Shown piece after piece: positions 25,131-33,449 of a stretch of DNA of 64,000 bases. Under the pieces are notes generated by a model that worked only from the letters and a program-made list of their open reading frames with translations, was not told where the DNA came from and ran no database searches. The position numbers and the translations under genes were made by a program. Within the stretch, counting starts at the first letter, position 1; each line of letters begins with the position of its first letter. Origin of the DNA: Phenylobacterium montanum (GTDB lineage Bacteria > Pseudomonadota > Alphaproteobacteria > Caulobacterales > Caulobacteraceae). The stretch is from NCBI RefSeq assembly GCF_018135625.1, contig NZ_CP073078.1, forward strand, positions 4,868,501-4,932,500, read 5' to 3'.

Positions 25131-26387
25131 TCAGGCCATCTCCTCGGCCGGGACCGGGCGTTGCTCGGCCTTGCCGAGGGTGGCGTTGGCGATCAGCGGC
25201 CGGGCCCAGACGCCGATGAAGAACAGATAGGCGAGGGTTCCCAGGATCAGCAGCATCGCGCTCCTCAGGCCCACCTGGTCGCCCAGGGCGCCGACCGCCA
25301 GGGGGCCCAACGCTCCACCCAGGATGCCCGAGCAGAGGATGCCCGAGAACGCCCCGTGGTGGCGCGGAACCGAGTTCAGGGCGAGCGAGAAGACGATCGA
25401 GAACATCACCGACAGGAAGAAGCCCATCATGGCGAAGCCCAGGATCGCGGTCTCGCGCTCGCCGTAGAGGGTGACAAGGAGGGCGCCCATGGCGAGGAGC
25501 GTCGCGCCGCAGAGCACCTTGCGGCTGTCGAACAGCTTCAGGAGGACCAGGCCCACGGCGCAGCCTACCGCCATCAGCCCCCAGAACCGGCCCACCACCG
25601 CCGCGCCTTCGCCCAGCGGGGAGACGTGGTGATAGGTGGCCAGGAACTGGCTCATCCAGTTGGCCAGGCTCTGTTCGGTGGCCACATAGGCGGCGATGCC
25701 GAGGAAGAACAGCCAGACCATGGGTTGGCTAAGGAGTTCACGGTGGGTCGCCCAGCCGCCGGCGCGCTCGTCCTCCTTCAGCTCCACCTCGGGGATGCGC
25801 ATCAGCAGGGTCAGGACCAGGGCGGCCAGGAACAGGGCCGCGAACAGCCAGTAGAAGCTGACCCAGGGCATGGCGCGCGGCGCCAGCGAAAACAGGGCCT
25901 CGCCCGGCGCCTTGGCCGCCCGCGTCATCAGGGCCGAGAACGCCAGGGGACTGACGAAGGAGGCGAGGCCGAACACCAACTGCCCCATCACCGAGAAGAA
26001 GGCGAAATGCTCCTCGCCGCCGGCGGTGCGCATCATCGGGTTGATCACCACCTGCAGCATGGCCATGCCGACGCCGATGACGAACAGGCCTGCTGTCACC
26101 ATCAGGTAGCTGGGGAAGGCGGCGAAGGCTGCGGCGCCGCAGAGGTTGAGCGCCAGGGCCAGGGCCATGGTTCGCTTGGCGCCGATCCGCTCGACCAGCA
26201 TGCCGGCGGGGATCGAGGCCACGCCATAGGCGACGAAGAAGGCGAAGGGCAGAAACCCGGCCAGGGCCAGGCTGAGGCCGAAGTCCTTGATGATCTCGGG
26301 CATGAGCGGCCCGATGATGTTGGTGACGAAGGAGATGACGAACCACATCACCATCAGATATCCGACCACCCACCAGGCGCGCTTCAT
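25131..26387 (-). CDS. MFS sugar transporter, FucP-like
   Basis: A 418-residue inner-membrane transporter with twelve predicted helices. The first-loop MFS motif appears as PAGMLVERIGAKRTM. The overall pattern (FAFFVAYGVASIPAGMLVERIG, VINPMMRTAGGEE) resembles the fucose/glucose/galactose proton symporter group (FucP/GluP), in which INP is a hallmark. It overlaps the upstream PfkB kinase gene by ATGA, so import and phosphorylation of the same sugar are probable. It probably provides inner-membrane uptake for the glycan locus that includes the TonB receptor and GH9 enzyme. Confidence 0.85.
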   Translation of the reverse strand: MKRAWWVVGYLMVMWFVISFVTNIIGPLMPEIIKDFGLSLALAGFLPFAFFVAYGVASIPAGMLVERIGAKRTMALALALNLCGAAAFAAFPSYLMVTAGLFVIGVGMAMLQVVINPMMRTAGGEEHFAFFSVMGQLVFGLASFVSPLAFSALMTRAAKAPGEALFSLAPRAMPWVSFYWLFAALFLAALVLTLLMRIPEVELKEDERAGGWATHRELLSQPMVWLFFLGIAAYVATEQSLANWMSQFLATYHHVSPLGEGAAVVGRFWGLMAVGCAVGLVLLKLFDSRKVLCGATLLAMGALLVTLYGERETAILGFAMMGFFLSVMFSIVFSLALNSVPRHHGAFSGILCSGILGGALGPLAVGALGDQVGLRSAMLLILGTLAYLFFIGVWARPLIANATLGKAEQRPVPAEEMA

Positions 26388-27352
26388 GCCGAGGTCCTCG
26401 TGGCCCCGCCGGTCGGGGCGGCGAGCAGGTGGCTGAGTTCGCCCGGCGCGATCTGCTCGCGCGGGAAGCGGGCGATGATGGTCGAGGCTGTGGCGCTGCC
26501 GACGCCTAGGGCCGCCTCGACGCCGAGGCCCGCCAGGCGGGCGGCCAGGAAGCCGGCGTTGAAGCTGTCGCCGGCGCCCACGGTGTCGAACACGCTGACA
26601 TTGGGTGCGCCATGCTCGTAGAGCTGGTCGCCGCTGACCGCGACCGCGCCGCGCCAGCCGGCCTTGGCCACTGCAATCGCGCCTTCCGGCATCAAGGCCG
26701 AGAGCTGGCGCAGGGCTGGCTCCAGGTCGGCATCGCCGGAAAGCCCGGTGATCTCGGCCTCGTTCAACAGCAGGATGTCGCAGTGGGCCAGCCAGGCGCG
26801 GGCCTCGGCGCGCACCGCCGCGGTCCAGCCCTCGGTCGGGCAGCCGGTGTCGAACGCGGTGCGGTAGCCGCGGGCGCGCAGCGAGGCCAGGGCCTCGGCG
26901 AAGCGCGCCCGCACCTGAGGCATCAGATATATCCCGGTCAGGAGGGCGAACGCCCCCTCGGGCGCCTTGGGGATGCGCGGGGCGAGCGAATCCCAGGTCA
27001 CTGACTCCAGGTGGCCGCGGGTGGTGATGAAGCTGCGCTCGCCGTCAGGATGGGCGAAGGCCACGGTCAGGGTGGTGGCCCGGGACAGGTGTTTCAGGTC
27101 GGTCTCGACCCCGTGCAGGCGGTCGGCCAGCCAGTGCGCGAAATAGTCGTCGCCCAGGTCGGCCACCAGGCGACAGGGCTGGCCCAGGTGGCGGGCGGCC
27201 AGGGCGGCGTTGCAGGCGCTGAAGCCGGCGCGCATCTCGCTGCGGTCGACCAGCACCTCGGCTCCCGGCGCGGGCCAACTGGCCAGTGGCCCCAGGACCA
27301 GGTCGAGCCCCACGTCGCCGACGATGGTCAGCATGCCGGCCTTGTCGTCCAT
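26384..27352 (-). CDS. PfkB-family carbohydrate kinase
   Basis: A 322-residue ribokinase-like kinase. Near the N terminus, AGFSACNAALAARHLG corresponds to the first PfkB signature. The second is DTVGAGDSFNAGFLAARL (about 255-272) with the catalytic Asp in GAGD. It would phosphorylate a sugar brought in by the overlapping MFS transporter. Family members act on fructose, ribose, ketodeoxygluconate, fructoselysine and others, and the sequence alone does not say which. The gene is divergent from the ROK regulator, 109 bp away. Confidence 0.88.
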   Translation of the reverse strand: MDDKAGMLTIVGDVGLDLVLGPLASWPAPGAEVLVDRSEMRAGFSACNAALAARHLGQPCRLVADLGDDYFAHWLADRLHGVETDLKHLSRATTLTVAFAHPDGERSFITTRGHLESVTWDSLAPRIPKAPEGAFALLTGIYLMPQVRARFAEALASLRARGYRTAFDTGCPTEGWTAAVRAEARAWLAHCDILLLNEAEITGLSGDADLEPALRQLSALMPEGAIAVAKAGWRGAVAVSGDQLYEHGAPNVSVFDTVGAGDSFNAGFLAARLAGLGVEAALGVGSATASTIIARFPREQIAPGELSHLLAAPTGGATRTSA

Positions 27353-27421
27353 TCCGCCCCTGTCCGCGCGTTGGTTCCGGTTGTTGCGCGATGCTAGGCT
27401 GTCGTGCGACAGGGGTCAATA

Positions 27422-27441
27422 AATAACCACTGATTGGAAGA
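27422..27441. promoter_or_regulatory. Candidate ROK-regulator operator 1
   Basis: The 20-bp AT-rich sequence starting AATAACCACTGATTGG lies in the divergent kinase/ROK promoter region. It matches the sequence at 28708-28727 before the TonB receptor at 13 of 20 positions without gaps, including the first six bases. In this GC-rich genome AT-rich shared sites stand out. Confidence 0.45.
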
Positions 27442-27461
27442 AATGGCCGGGTCGGGGGCTT

Positions 27462-28712
27462 ATGGCGAACACTGAGGACAGCACTGGCGGCCTCGGCGCC
27501 ACCCAGCAGTCGGGAGCGTCGTTCAACCGGCGCGTGGTGCTGGACGTGATCCGCCGCGAAGGCCAGGCCTCACGCAAGGACATCGGCGACCGCGTCGGCC
27601 TCAGCCCCCAGGCGGTGGCCAACATCACCCAGGAGCTGGAGAGCCTGGGCCTGATCGTTTCACAGCGCATCACCGGCCGGCGGGTGCGCGGCCAGCCGCC
27701 GATCGCCTTTTCCATCAATCCCGAGGGCGGCGACGCCATCGGCTTCAGCCTGGAGCCGCAACGGGTCTCCGCCGCCCTGGTCAGCCTGGTGGGTGAGGTG
27801 CTGGCGCGTGACGAGGAGCGGTTCGACACCTCCGACCCCGACCGCGTGCTGGCGGTGATGACCCGGCTCAGCCGCGAGCTGATGGCCAGGGCGCGCGACC
27901 CCAAGCGTCTCTGGGGTATAGGCGTGGCTCTGCCGGGCCCGTTCGACGTGCCGGGCATGAGCTTTGTCGGCCCGACCGCCTTCGAGGGCTGGCGCAACCT
28001 GCAGCTCCTGACCAGCCTGGAGCAGGCCATGGGTCTGCCGGTGTTCTACAACACCGACAGCGTCGCCGGGGCCCTGGGTGAGATGCTGTTCGGCGTCGCG
28101 GCGCCCTTGAGCGACTTCTTCTACCTGCACCTCAGCGTGGGCCTGGGCGGCGTCCTGCTGGTCGACCGCAGCGCCTATCGCGGGGCCGCCGGCAACGCCA
28201 CCGAGATCGGCCATGTGCCCGTCGCCCCGCGCGGGCGGCCCTGCTATTGCGGCTCGGAAGGGTGCCTGGAGCGCTACCTGTCGCTGCACGCCCTCTCGGA
28301 ATACATGCACGGCGCCGTGGCGCCCGAGCTCGGCGCCGAGACGGTCAAGGCCCTGCTGACCGCCGAAGACCCACACGCGGTCGGCTGGTGCCGCCAGGCC
28401 GGGCCTTACTTGCGCGACGCCATCTGCATGATCGAGAACCTGTTCGACCCCGAGGCGGTGGTGCTGGGCGGCACCGGGCCGCGGCTCCTGTGGGACCGGC
28501 TGGTGGCCGAGGCCGGCCCCTTGCGCCCCTCGGTGCGGCGCGCCTCGCCCCTGCGCATCCTGATCTCCGAGCAGGATGGCGACAGTGCGCTTCTGGGCGC
28601 GGCGGTGCTGCCGATCTACGAGCTGCTCTCGCCCCGCCTGCACGCCGCCGCGGCCACCCTGGCGCACCACCCGGCCCATGTGGCCTTGGCCGTGACCCGC
28701 GATGAAAAATAA
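27462..28712 (+). CDS. ROK-family transcriptional regulator
   Basis: A 416-residue NagC/Mlc-type regulator. The N-terminal winged helix (about 22-80) includes SRKDIGDRVGLSPQAVANITQ. The ROK domain follows, with GIGVALPGPFD and the zinc-binding signature CYCGSEGCLE at about 260-269. ROK regulators usually repress sugar uptake genes and release DNA when a sugar or sugar phosphate binds. It lies between the kinase/transporter operon and the TonB receptor, so it is the likely controller of both. Confidence 0.9.
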   Translation: MANTEDSTGGLGATQQSGASFNRRVVLDVIRREGQASRKDIGDRVGLSPQAVANITQELESLGLIVSQRITGRRVRGQPPIAFSINPEGGDAIGFSLEPQRVSAALVSLVGEVLARDEERFDTSDPDRVLAVMTRLSRELMARARDPKRLWGIGVALPGPFDVPGMSFVGPTAFEGWRNLQLLTSLEQAMGLPVFYNTDSVAGALGEMLFGVAAPLSDFFYLHLSVGLGGVLLVDRSAYRGAAGNATEIGHVPVAPRGRPCYCGSEGCLERYLSLHALSEYMHGAVAPELGAETVKALLTAEDPHAVGWCRQAGPYLRDAICMIENLFDPEAVVLGGTGPRLLWDRLVAEAGPLRPSVRRASPLRILISEQDGDSALLGAAVLPIYELLSPRLHAAAATLAHHPAHVALAVTRDEK

Positions 28713-28736
28713 CATCTAATAGAAGTATTATTGACA
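28708..28736 (+). promoter_or_regulatory. Promoter of the TonB receptor with candidate ROK operator 2
   Basis: The sequence AATAACATCTAATAGAAGTA (28708-28727) resembles the site at 27422. It is bounded by AATAA and TTATT as an imperfect inverted repeat, and directly abuts a -35-like TTGACA (28731-28736). A weak TAAGGT 16 bp further could be the -10. A repressor bound here would block RNA polymerase. Confidence 0.45.
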
Positions 28737-28797
28737 GCCTCCGCGCATGACGTAAGGTCGCCCGCCAGGGAAGCCGCGATCCGCGAGGGGGATGAGC

Positions 28798-31512
28798 ATG
28801 GGACGCAGAACTGACCGGCGGGCGGCCTGGCTGGCGGTGGCTTCGCTTGCCGCGCTGCAGGCGGCGCTGGCGGCGCCGGCCCTGGCCCAGCAGTCGGCCC
28901 CCGCCGCATCGAGCGCGCCGACCACCGTGTCGGAGATCGTGGTCACCGGCATCCGCGCCTCGAAACAGCAGTCCCTGGCCAAGAAGCGGGTCGCCATCTC
29001 GGTCATGGACGTGGTCAGCGCCGAGGAGGTCGGCAAGCTGCCGGACAAGAACGTGGCCGACGCGGTGCAGCGTATCGCAGGCGTCAACATCAGCTCGGGA
29101 TCGGGTGGCGAGGGCGGCTTTTCCGAAAACGACCGGGTCTCGATACGCGGCACCAATCCCAGCCTGACCCAGACCACGGTCAACGGGCACACCATCGCCA
29201 CCGGCGACTGGTACATCGGCGACCAGGCCGGTACGGTCGGGCGCAGCGTCAGCTTCACCCTGCTGCCGTCAGAGATCGTGGGCTCGGTCGAGGTGCAGAA
29301 GAGTTCTCAGGCCGACTATATCGAGGGCGGCACGGCCGGGAACGTCAACATCGTCACCCGCAAGCCCCTCGACTTCAAGCAGCCCTTCACCTTCAATGGC
29401 CTGGTCCAGTCGCTCTATGCCGACCTGCCCGACGAGGCGGACCCGCAGGGCAACGCCCTGATCAGCTGGAAGAACGACAGCGACACCTTCGGCGTGCTGG
29501 TCCAGGGCTTCTACGAGGCCCGGCACGAGCGCCGCGACGGCCAGGAGTTGTTCCTCCTGGGCTCGGCGACCATCGACCCGGCCTCGCCGGCGGCCCTGGC
29601 CCATCCGGACCTGGCCAATGTCGCCTATCCGACTCAGATCGGCTCGGCCGCCTTCACCCAGCACAGCACCCGCCAGGGCGGGCTGTTCGATGTCCAATGG
29701 CGCCCCTCCGACAAGCTGCAGCTGGACGTGAATGGCTTCTATTCCAAGTTCGAAGGGACCAATTTCGACACCAACTTCATGGCCAGCCCGGTCAACATGC
29801 TGGGGGCGAACCAGGTCCCGACCAGCTATGTGCTGAAGAACGGTACGCTGGAGGCGGCCAGCTTCGCCAATCCCGGCTACGATCCCACCGATCCCAATCC
29901 CGGCGCAGACCTCGCCTTCCCCGGCGTGCGCGACTCCATCTACCGCCCGAACGCCGGCTCCTCGGCCGGCTATCTCGATTTCGATGTGCGCTGGCAGCCG
30001 ACGGACAACCTCCTGGTCACCGCCCAGGCCGGCTACACCCGCGGCACGGGCCAGACCCCGCACGACTACGGCTACGAGGCCTTTCTGGTGAACGCCGGGC
30101 TGGTCTACACCATGCACGGGACCTCACGGCCGGCCGACGTGTCCTTCCCCGGCCTCGATCCGACCAACTTCCATGACCCGAACCATGTCGTGAACGGCGG
30201 CAGCTGGTCGGATTCGGTGTTCGTCACCGACTCCGAGACCTACGGCCAGGCCGACGCCGCCTGGACACTCGATCTGGGGCCGATCAAGACCGTCAAGTTC
30301 GGCCTGCGCTACGCCGAGCACAAGCGCACCGACACCCAGGCCAACTACGGCTGCTCGGCCGATCCGAATAGCACCTGCTACACCAATCCCCAGGTGGTGC
30401 TGCCCATGCCCGCCTGGCGCGGCACGGTCTCGCCCAGCAATTTCGGCCAGGGCCTCGGCGTCGACGCCGGCTTTCTGTCGCACTTCTGGGTGCTCAATCC
30501 CAACGACATCGCCGCCTGGGAGCAGACCTACAACAACGTCAACCTGGGTCCGAACTACCAGGGCGAGTTCACGGTCGATGAGAAGGACGCCGCCGGCTAC
30601 GTGATGGCCAATTTCGGCTGGGAGCGGCTCAGCGGCGACCTTGGCGTCCGGCTGGTCGATACCGACCAGCTTTCCAGTTCCTGGAACGTCGATCTCAACG
30701 GCAATTTCGTGCCAGCCTCGGTCAAGCACGATTACACCAAGCTGCTGCCCAGCCTGAACCTCAAGTACGACATTACCAAGGACCTGGTGGCGCGCTTCGC
30801 CTATTCCGAGACCCTGTCGCGGGCGGACTATTCGGCCCTGTCGCCGGCGGTGACCTTGAACAATCTCGACCACACGGGTTCCGGCGGCGACGCCGACCTG
30901 AAGCCGATCCGCTCGACCAACTACGATCTCGGCCTGGAATGGTATTTCAAGCCGCAGTCGATCCTCTCGGTCGGGCTGTTCTATATGGACATGCCGACCT
31001 ATGTGGCCTTCGGCGCCAGCTACCGACCCTATCTCGACACCTCGCTGGACCAGATTCGCCAGTTCCTGATCACCTCGCCGATCAACGTGGCGGCGCATGA
31101 GGAGGGGGTGGAGCTCTCCTGGCAGCAGCCCCTGATCTGGGGCTTCGGGGCGCTTGCCAATTACACCTACGCCGAGGGCAAGACCTCGCAGGGCCTCGCC
31201 CTGGTGGGCTCGTCCAAGAGCACGGCCAACGCCGAATTCTATTATGAGAACAAGAGCCTCAGCGCCCGCATCGCCTACACATACCGCTCGTCCTTCCTGG
31301 TGGGCCTGTCCAATGTGACGCCGCAGTACGAGGGCTCGCAGGGCACGCTGGCGGCCTCGCTGAACTACAAGATCAACGACCACGTCTCGTTCGAGTTCGA
31401 CGGCCTGAACCTGAACAACCCGGTGCTGAAATACTATTCCAACGCCGCGCAGCCCCAGGCTTTCTATTCCAACGGCCGCCAGTTCTTCCTCGGCCTCAGG
31501 TTCTCCCTGTGA
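28798..31512 (+). CDS. TonB-dependent receptor of the sugar locus
   Basis: A 904-residue outer-membrane receptor. The signal peptide ends near ALAQQS; then come the TonB-box-like SEIVVTGIRAS, the plug (about 50-190) with LPDKNVADAVQRIAGVNI and the unusual TVNGHTIATGDWYIGDQ, and a barrel ending FFLGLRFSL. The KNVADAVQRIAG pattern is typical of receptors in glycan-utilisation loci of Caulobacter and Xanthomonas. ATG 28798 is chosen because GAGGGGG lies six bases before it; an ATG at 28792 is also in frame. The last base triplets overlap a possible GTG for the next gene. It probably imports the oligosaccharide handled by the GH9 enzyme. Confidence 0.9.
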   Translation: MGRRTDRRAAWLAVASLAALQAALAAPALAQQSAPAASSAPTTVSEIVVTGIRASKQQSLAKKRVAISVMDVVSAEEVGKLPDKNVADAVQRIAGVNISSGSGGEGGFSENDRVSIRGTNPSLTQTTVNGHTIATGDWYIGDQAGTVGRSVSFTLLPSEIVGSVEVQKSSQADYIEGGTAGNVNIVTRKPLDFKQPFTFNGLVQSLYADLPDEADPQGNALISWKNDSDTFGVLVQGFYEARHERRDGQELFLLGSATIDPASPAALAHPDLANVAYPTQIGSAAFTQHSTRQGGLFDVQWRPSDKLQLDVNGFYSKFEGTNFDTNFMASPVNMLGANQVPTSYVLKNGTLEAASFANPGYDPTDPNPGADLAFPGVRDSIYRPNAGSSAGYLDFDVRWQPTDNLLVTAQAGYTRGTGQTPHDYGYEAFLVNAGLVYTMHGTSRPADVSFPGLDPTNFHDPNHVVNGGSWSDSVFVTDSETYGQADAAWTLDLGPIKTVKFGLRYAEHKRTDTQANYGCSADPNSTCYTNPQVVLPMPAWRGTVSPSNFGQGLGVDAGFLSHFWVLNPNDIAAWEQTYNNVNLGPNYQGEFTVDEKDAAGYVMANFGWERLSGDLGVRLVDTDQLSSSWNVDLNGNFVPASVKHDYTKLLPSLNLKYDITKDLVARFAYSETLSRADYSALSPAVTLNNLDHTGSGGDADLKPIRSTNYDLGLEWYFKPQSILSVGLFYMDMPTYVAFGASYRPYLDTSLDQIRQFLITSPINVAAHEEGVELSWQQPLIWGFGALANYTYAEGKTSQGLALVGSSKSTANAEFYYENKSLSARIAYTYRSSFLVGLSNVTPQYEGSQGTLAASLNYKINDHVSFEFDGLNLNNPVLKYYSNAAQPQAFYSNGRQFFLGLRFSL

Positions 31513-31536
31513 GGGCGGGCGGCAAGCCGGCCCTGC

Positions 31537-31646
31537 GTCCTTCGAGACGGCCGCTGCGCGGCCTCCTCAGGATGACGAGGTTTAGGGGGCGCAAAGAAAC
31601 TCGTCATGGTGAGGAGCGGCCCGCAGAGACGCGTCTCGAACCATGC
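31537..31646. repeat. Palindromic repeat, family B copy, running into the GH9 gene
   Basis: This diverged family B element begins TCCTTCGAGACGGCC and contains TCGTCATGGTGAGGAGCG, as in the copy at 46340. It ends CGTCTCGAACCATGC. Unlike the other copies it is not purely intergenic: the reading frame of the GH9 lipoprotein crosses it, so the repeat supplies the apparent start codon and the charged part of the signal peptide. Confidence 0.85.
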
Positions 31647-33443
31647 ACGATCGCAGTCTTGGCGGCCGCCACCCTCCTGGCCGCCTGCGATCTCCTGCCC
31701 GGCAAGCTGCCGCCGGACCCGCAGATCGAGGTCCACGTCAACCGCGTGGCGCTGGAATCGACCGGGCCCAAGTCGGCGATCATCGAGACCCTGCCGACCA
31801 AGCTCTCCGGCCAGTTCATCGTGCTGAACCACGGCCATGTGGTGATGACCGCGCCCTTGAAGCCGATCCCGCCCCTGCCGGAGTGGGCCAGGAACCACCG
31901 CTACTACCTGGCCGACTTCAGCAGCCTGACCCAGCCCGGCGACTATCTGCTGAGGGTCAAATTCGGCGTCTATTCCAACGAGACCAACAATATCGCCGTC
32001 GCCGACGACGCCCAGTTCAAGGCCCTTGCCCCGGCCCTCTTGTCCTATTTCCACGAAAGCCGCTGGTGGGACGAGGGCGACCATCATCGCCGGGTGTTCG
32101 GCACGGACCAGTTCGTCGACGTCTGGGGCGGGTGGATGGACGCCGGCGGCGACACCGGCAAGTACCTGTCGCACCTGTCCTACGCAAACTTCTTCAACCC
32201 GCAGCAGGCGGGTTTCGCCGTCTGGTCCCTGGCGCGTTCGCACGACGCTGCAGCCAGCCGGCTGAAGGCGCTGGGCGTCGACCAGGCGGTGGCCGACGAG
32301 GCCCTGTGGGGCGCCGATTTCCTGCATCGGATGCTGTCGGCCCAGGGCTTCTTCTACATGACCGTGTTCGATGGCTGGGGCCATCCGGGGGCCGAGCGGC
32401 AGGTGGTGGGCTATGTCGGCGAGAAGGGCGTCTTCACCAAGGACTACCAGGCCGCCTTCCGCGAAGGCGGCGGGTCCGCCATCGCCGGCCTCGCCCGCGC
32501 CTATCGCCTGGCCAAGGCCACCGGCCGCCAGGGCGCCTATCCGGCCGAGGCCTATCTGGCCGACGCCGAGCGCGCCTTCGCCCACCTCCAGGCCAACAAC
32601 CTGCGCTACGATGATGACGGCAAGGAGAACATCATCGACGACTACGCGGCTCTCCTGGCCGCGACCGAGCTCTACAAGTCGACCGGCAAGGCGGACTACC
32701 TCGCCGCCGCCGACAAGCGCGCGGCCAGCCTCGCCGGGCGCCTGACCGCCGACGGCTGGTGGCGCAGCGACGATACGGACCGGCCCTTTTTTCACGCCGC
32801 CGACGCCGGCCTGCCGGTGCTGGCCCTGGCCGAATATCTGCGCATCGCCCAGGACGCGAACCTCAAGACCAAGGTCAAGACGACCATCGCCCGGGCGCTG
32901 GCGGCGCAGGAGGCGCTGGACCAGGCCGCCTACAACCCGTTCGACTATCCGCGCCAGACCTTCCGCACCTTCAAGAACGGCGCGCGCGGCCCGATCGCCA
33001 CCGGCTTCTTCATGCCCCACGCCAACGAGACCGAATACTGGTGGCAGGGCGAGAGCGCGCGCCTGGCCTCCCTGACCGTGGCCGCGACCGTGGGCGGCCG
33101 CGCAGCCGGCGATACCGGCCCGGCCTATGGCGTGACGCCGCAGCTGGCGGCCTCGGCCCAGCACCGCATGGACTGGACCCTGGGCCGCAACCCGTTCGAC
33201 GTCAGCATGGTCTATGGCTTTGGCGGCAAGAACCCGCCCTATGCCGACAGCTCGGGCCACATGCTGGTCGGCGGGGTCTCCAACGGGATCACCGGGCGGG
33301 TCGGCGACGACGAGGGCCGCGGCATAGACTTCGCCCACGGCCCGGACAGCGAGAACTGGCGCTGGAACGAGCAATGGATCCCGCACGCCGCCTGGCTGAT
33401 GCTGGCCTTGTGCACCCTGGAGGGGGACGAGGAGGCGAAGTAG
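31572..33443 (+). CDS. Glycoside hydrolase family 9 lipoprotein (exo-glucosaminidase-like)
   Basis: A GH9 enzyme, 623 residues from ATG 31572. The signal segment ends in the lipobox LLAAC (Cys39), so it is a membrane lipoprotein. An Ig-like CelD-N domain (about 50-145) precedes the (alpha/alpha)6 catalytic domain. Cellulases have DAGD; here the motif is GGWMDAGGDTGKY (Asp190, Asp194), with one extra residue. SHLSYANFFNPQQ follows, reminiscent of Vibrio GlcN-chitobiose exo-glucosaminidases. The catalytic Glu is probably Glu600 in WNEQW. It follows the TonB receptor. GTG 31509 is an alternative start, but gives an overlong n-region. Substrate (glucosamine- or glucose-linked oligosaccharide) is inferred. 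Confidence 0.82.
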   Translation: MTRFRGRKETRHGEERPAETRLEPCTIAVLAAATLLAACDLLPGKLPPDPQIEVHVNRVALESTGPKSAIIETLPTKLSGQFIVLNHGHVVMTAPLKPIPPLPEWARNHRYYLADFSSLTQPGDYLLRVKFGVYSNETNNIAVADDAQFKALAPALLSYFHESRWWDEGDHHRRVFGTDQFVDVWGGWMDAGGDTGKYLSHLSYANFFNPQQAGFAVWSLARSHDAAASRLKALGVDQAVADEALWGADFLHRMLSAQGFFYMTVFDGWGHPGAERQVVGYVGEKGVFTKDYQAAFREGGGSAIAGLARAYRLAKATGRQGAYPAEAYLADAERAFAHLQANNLRYDDDGKENIIDDYAALLAATELYKSTGKADYLAAADKRAASLAGRLTADGWWRSDDTDRPFFHAADAGLPVLALAEYLRIAQDANLKTKVKTTIARALAAQEALDQAAYNPFDYPRQTFRTFKNGARGPIATGFFMPHANETEYWWQGESARLASLTVAATVGGRAAGDTGPAYGVTPQLAASAQHRMDWTLGRNPFDVSMVYGFGGKNPPYADSSGHMLVGGVSNGITGRVGDDEGRGIDFAHGPDSENWRWNEQWIPHAAWLMLALCTLEGDEEAK

Positions 33444-33449
33444 CCGTCC

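Noticed and set aside
31643-32614. Alternative frame starting at ATG 31643 for the GH9 gene
   Set aside because: It is out of frame with all GH9 motifs and gives Arg/Gly-rich nonsense; a frameshift is possible only upstream of residue 25.
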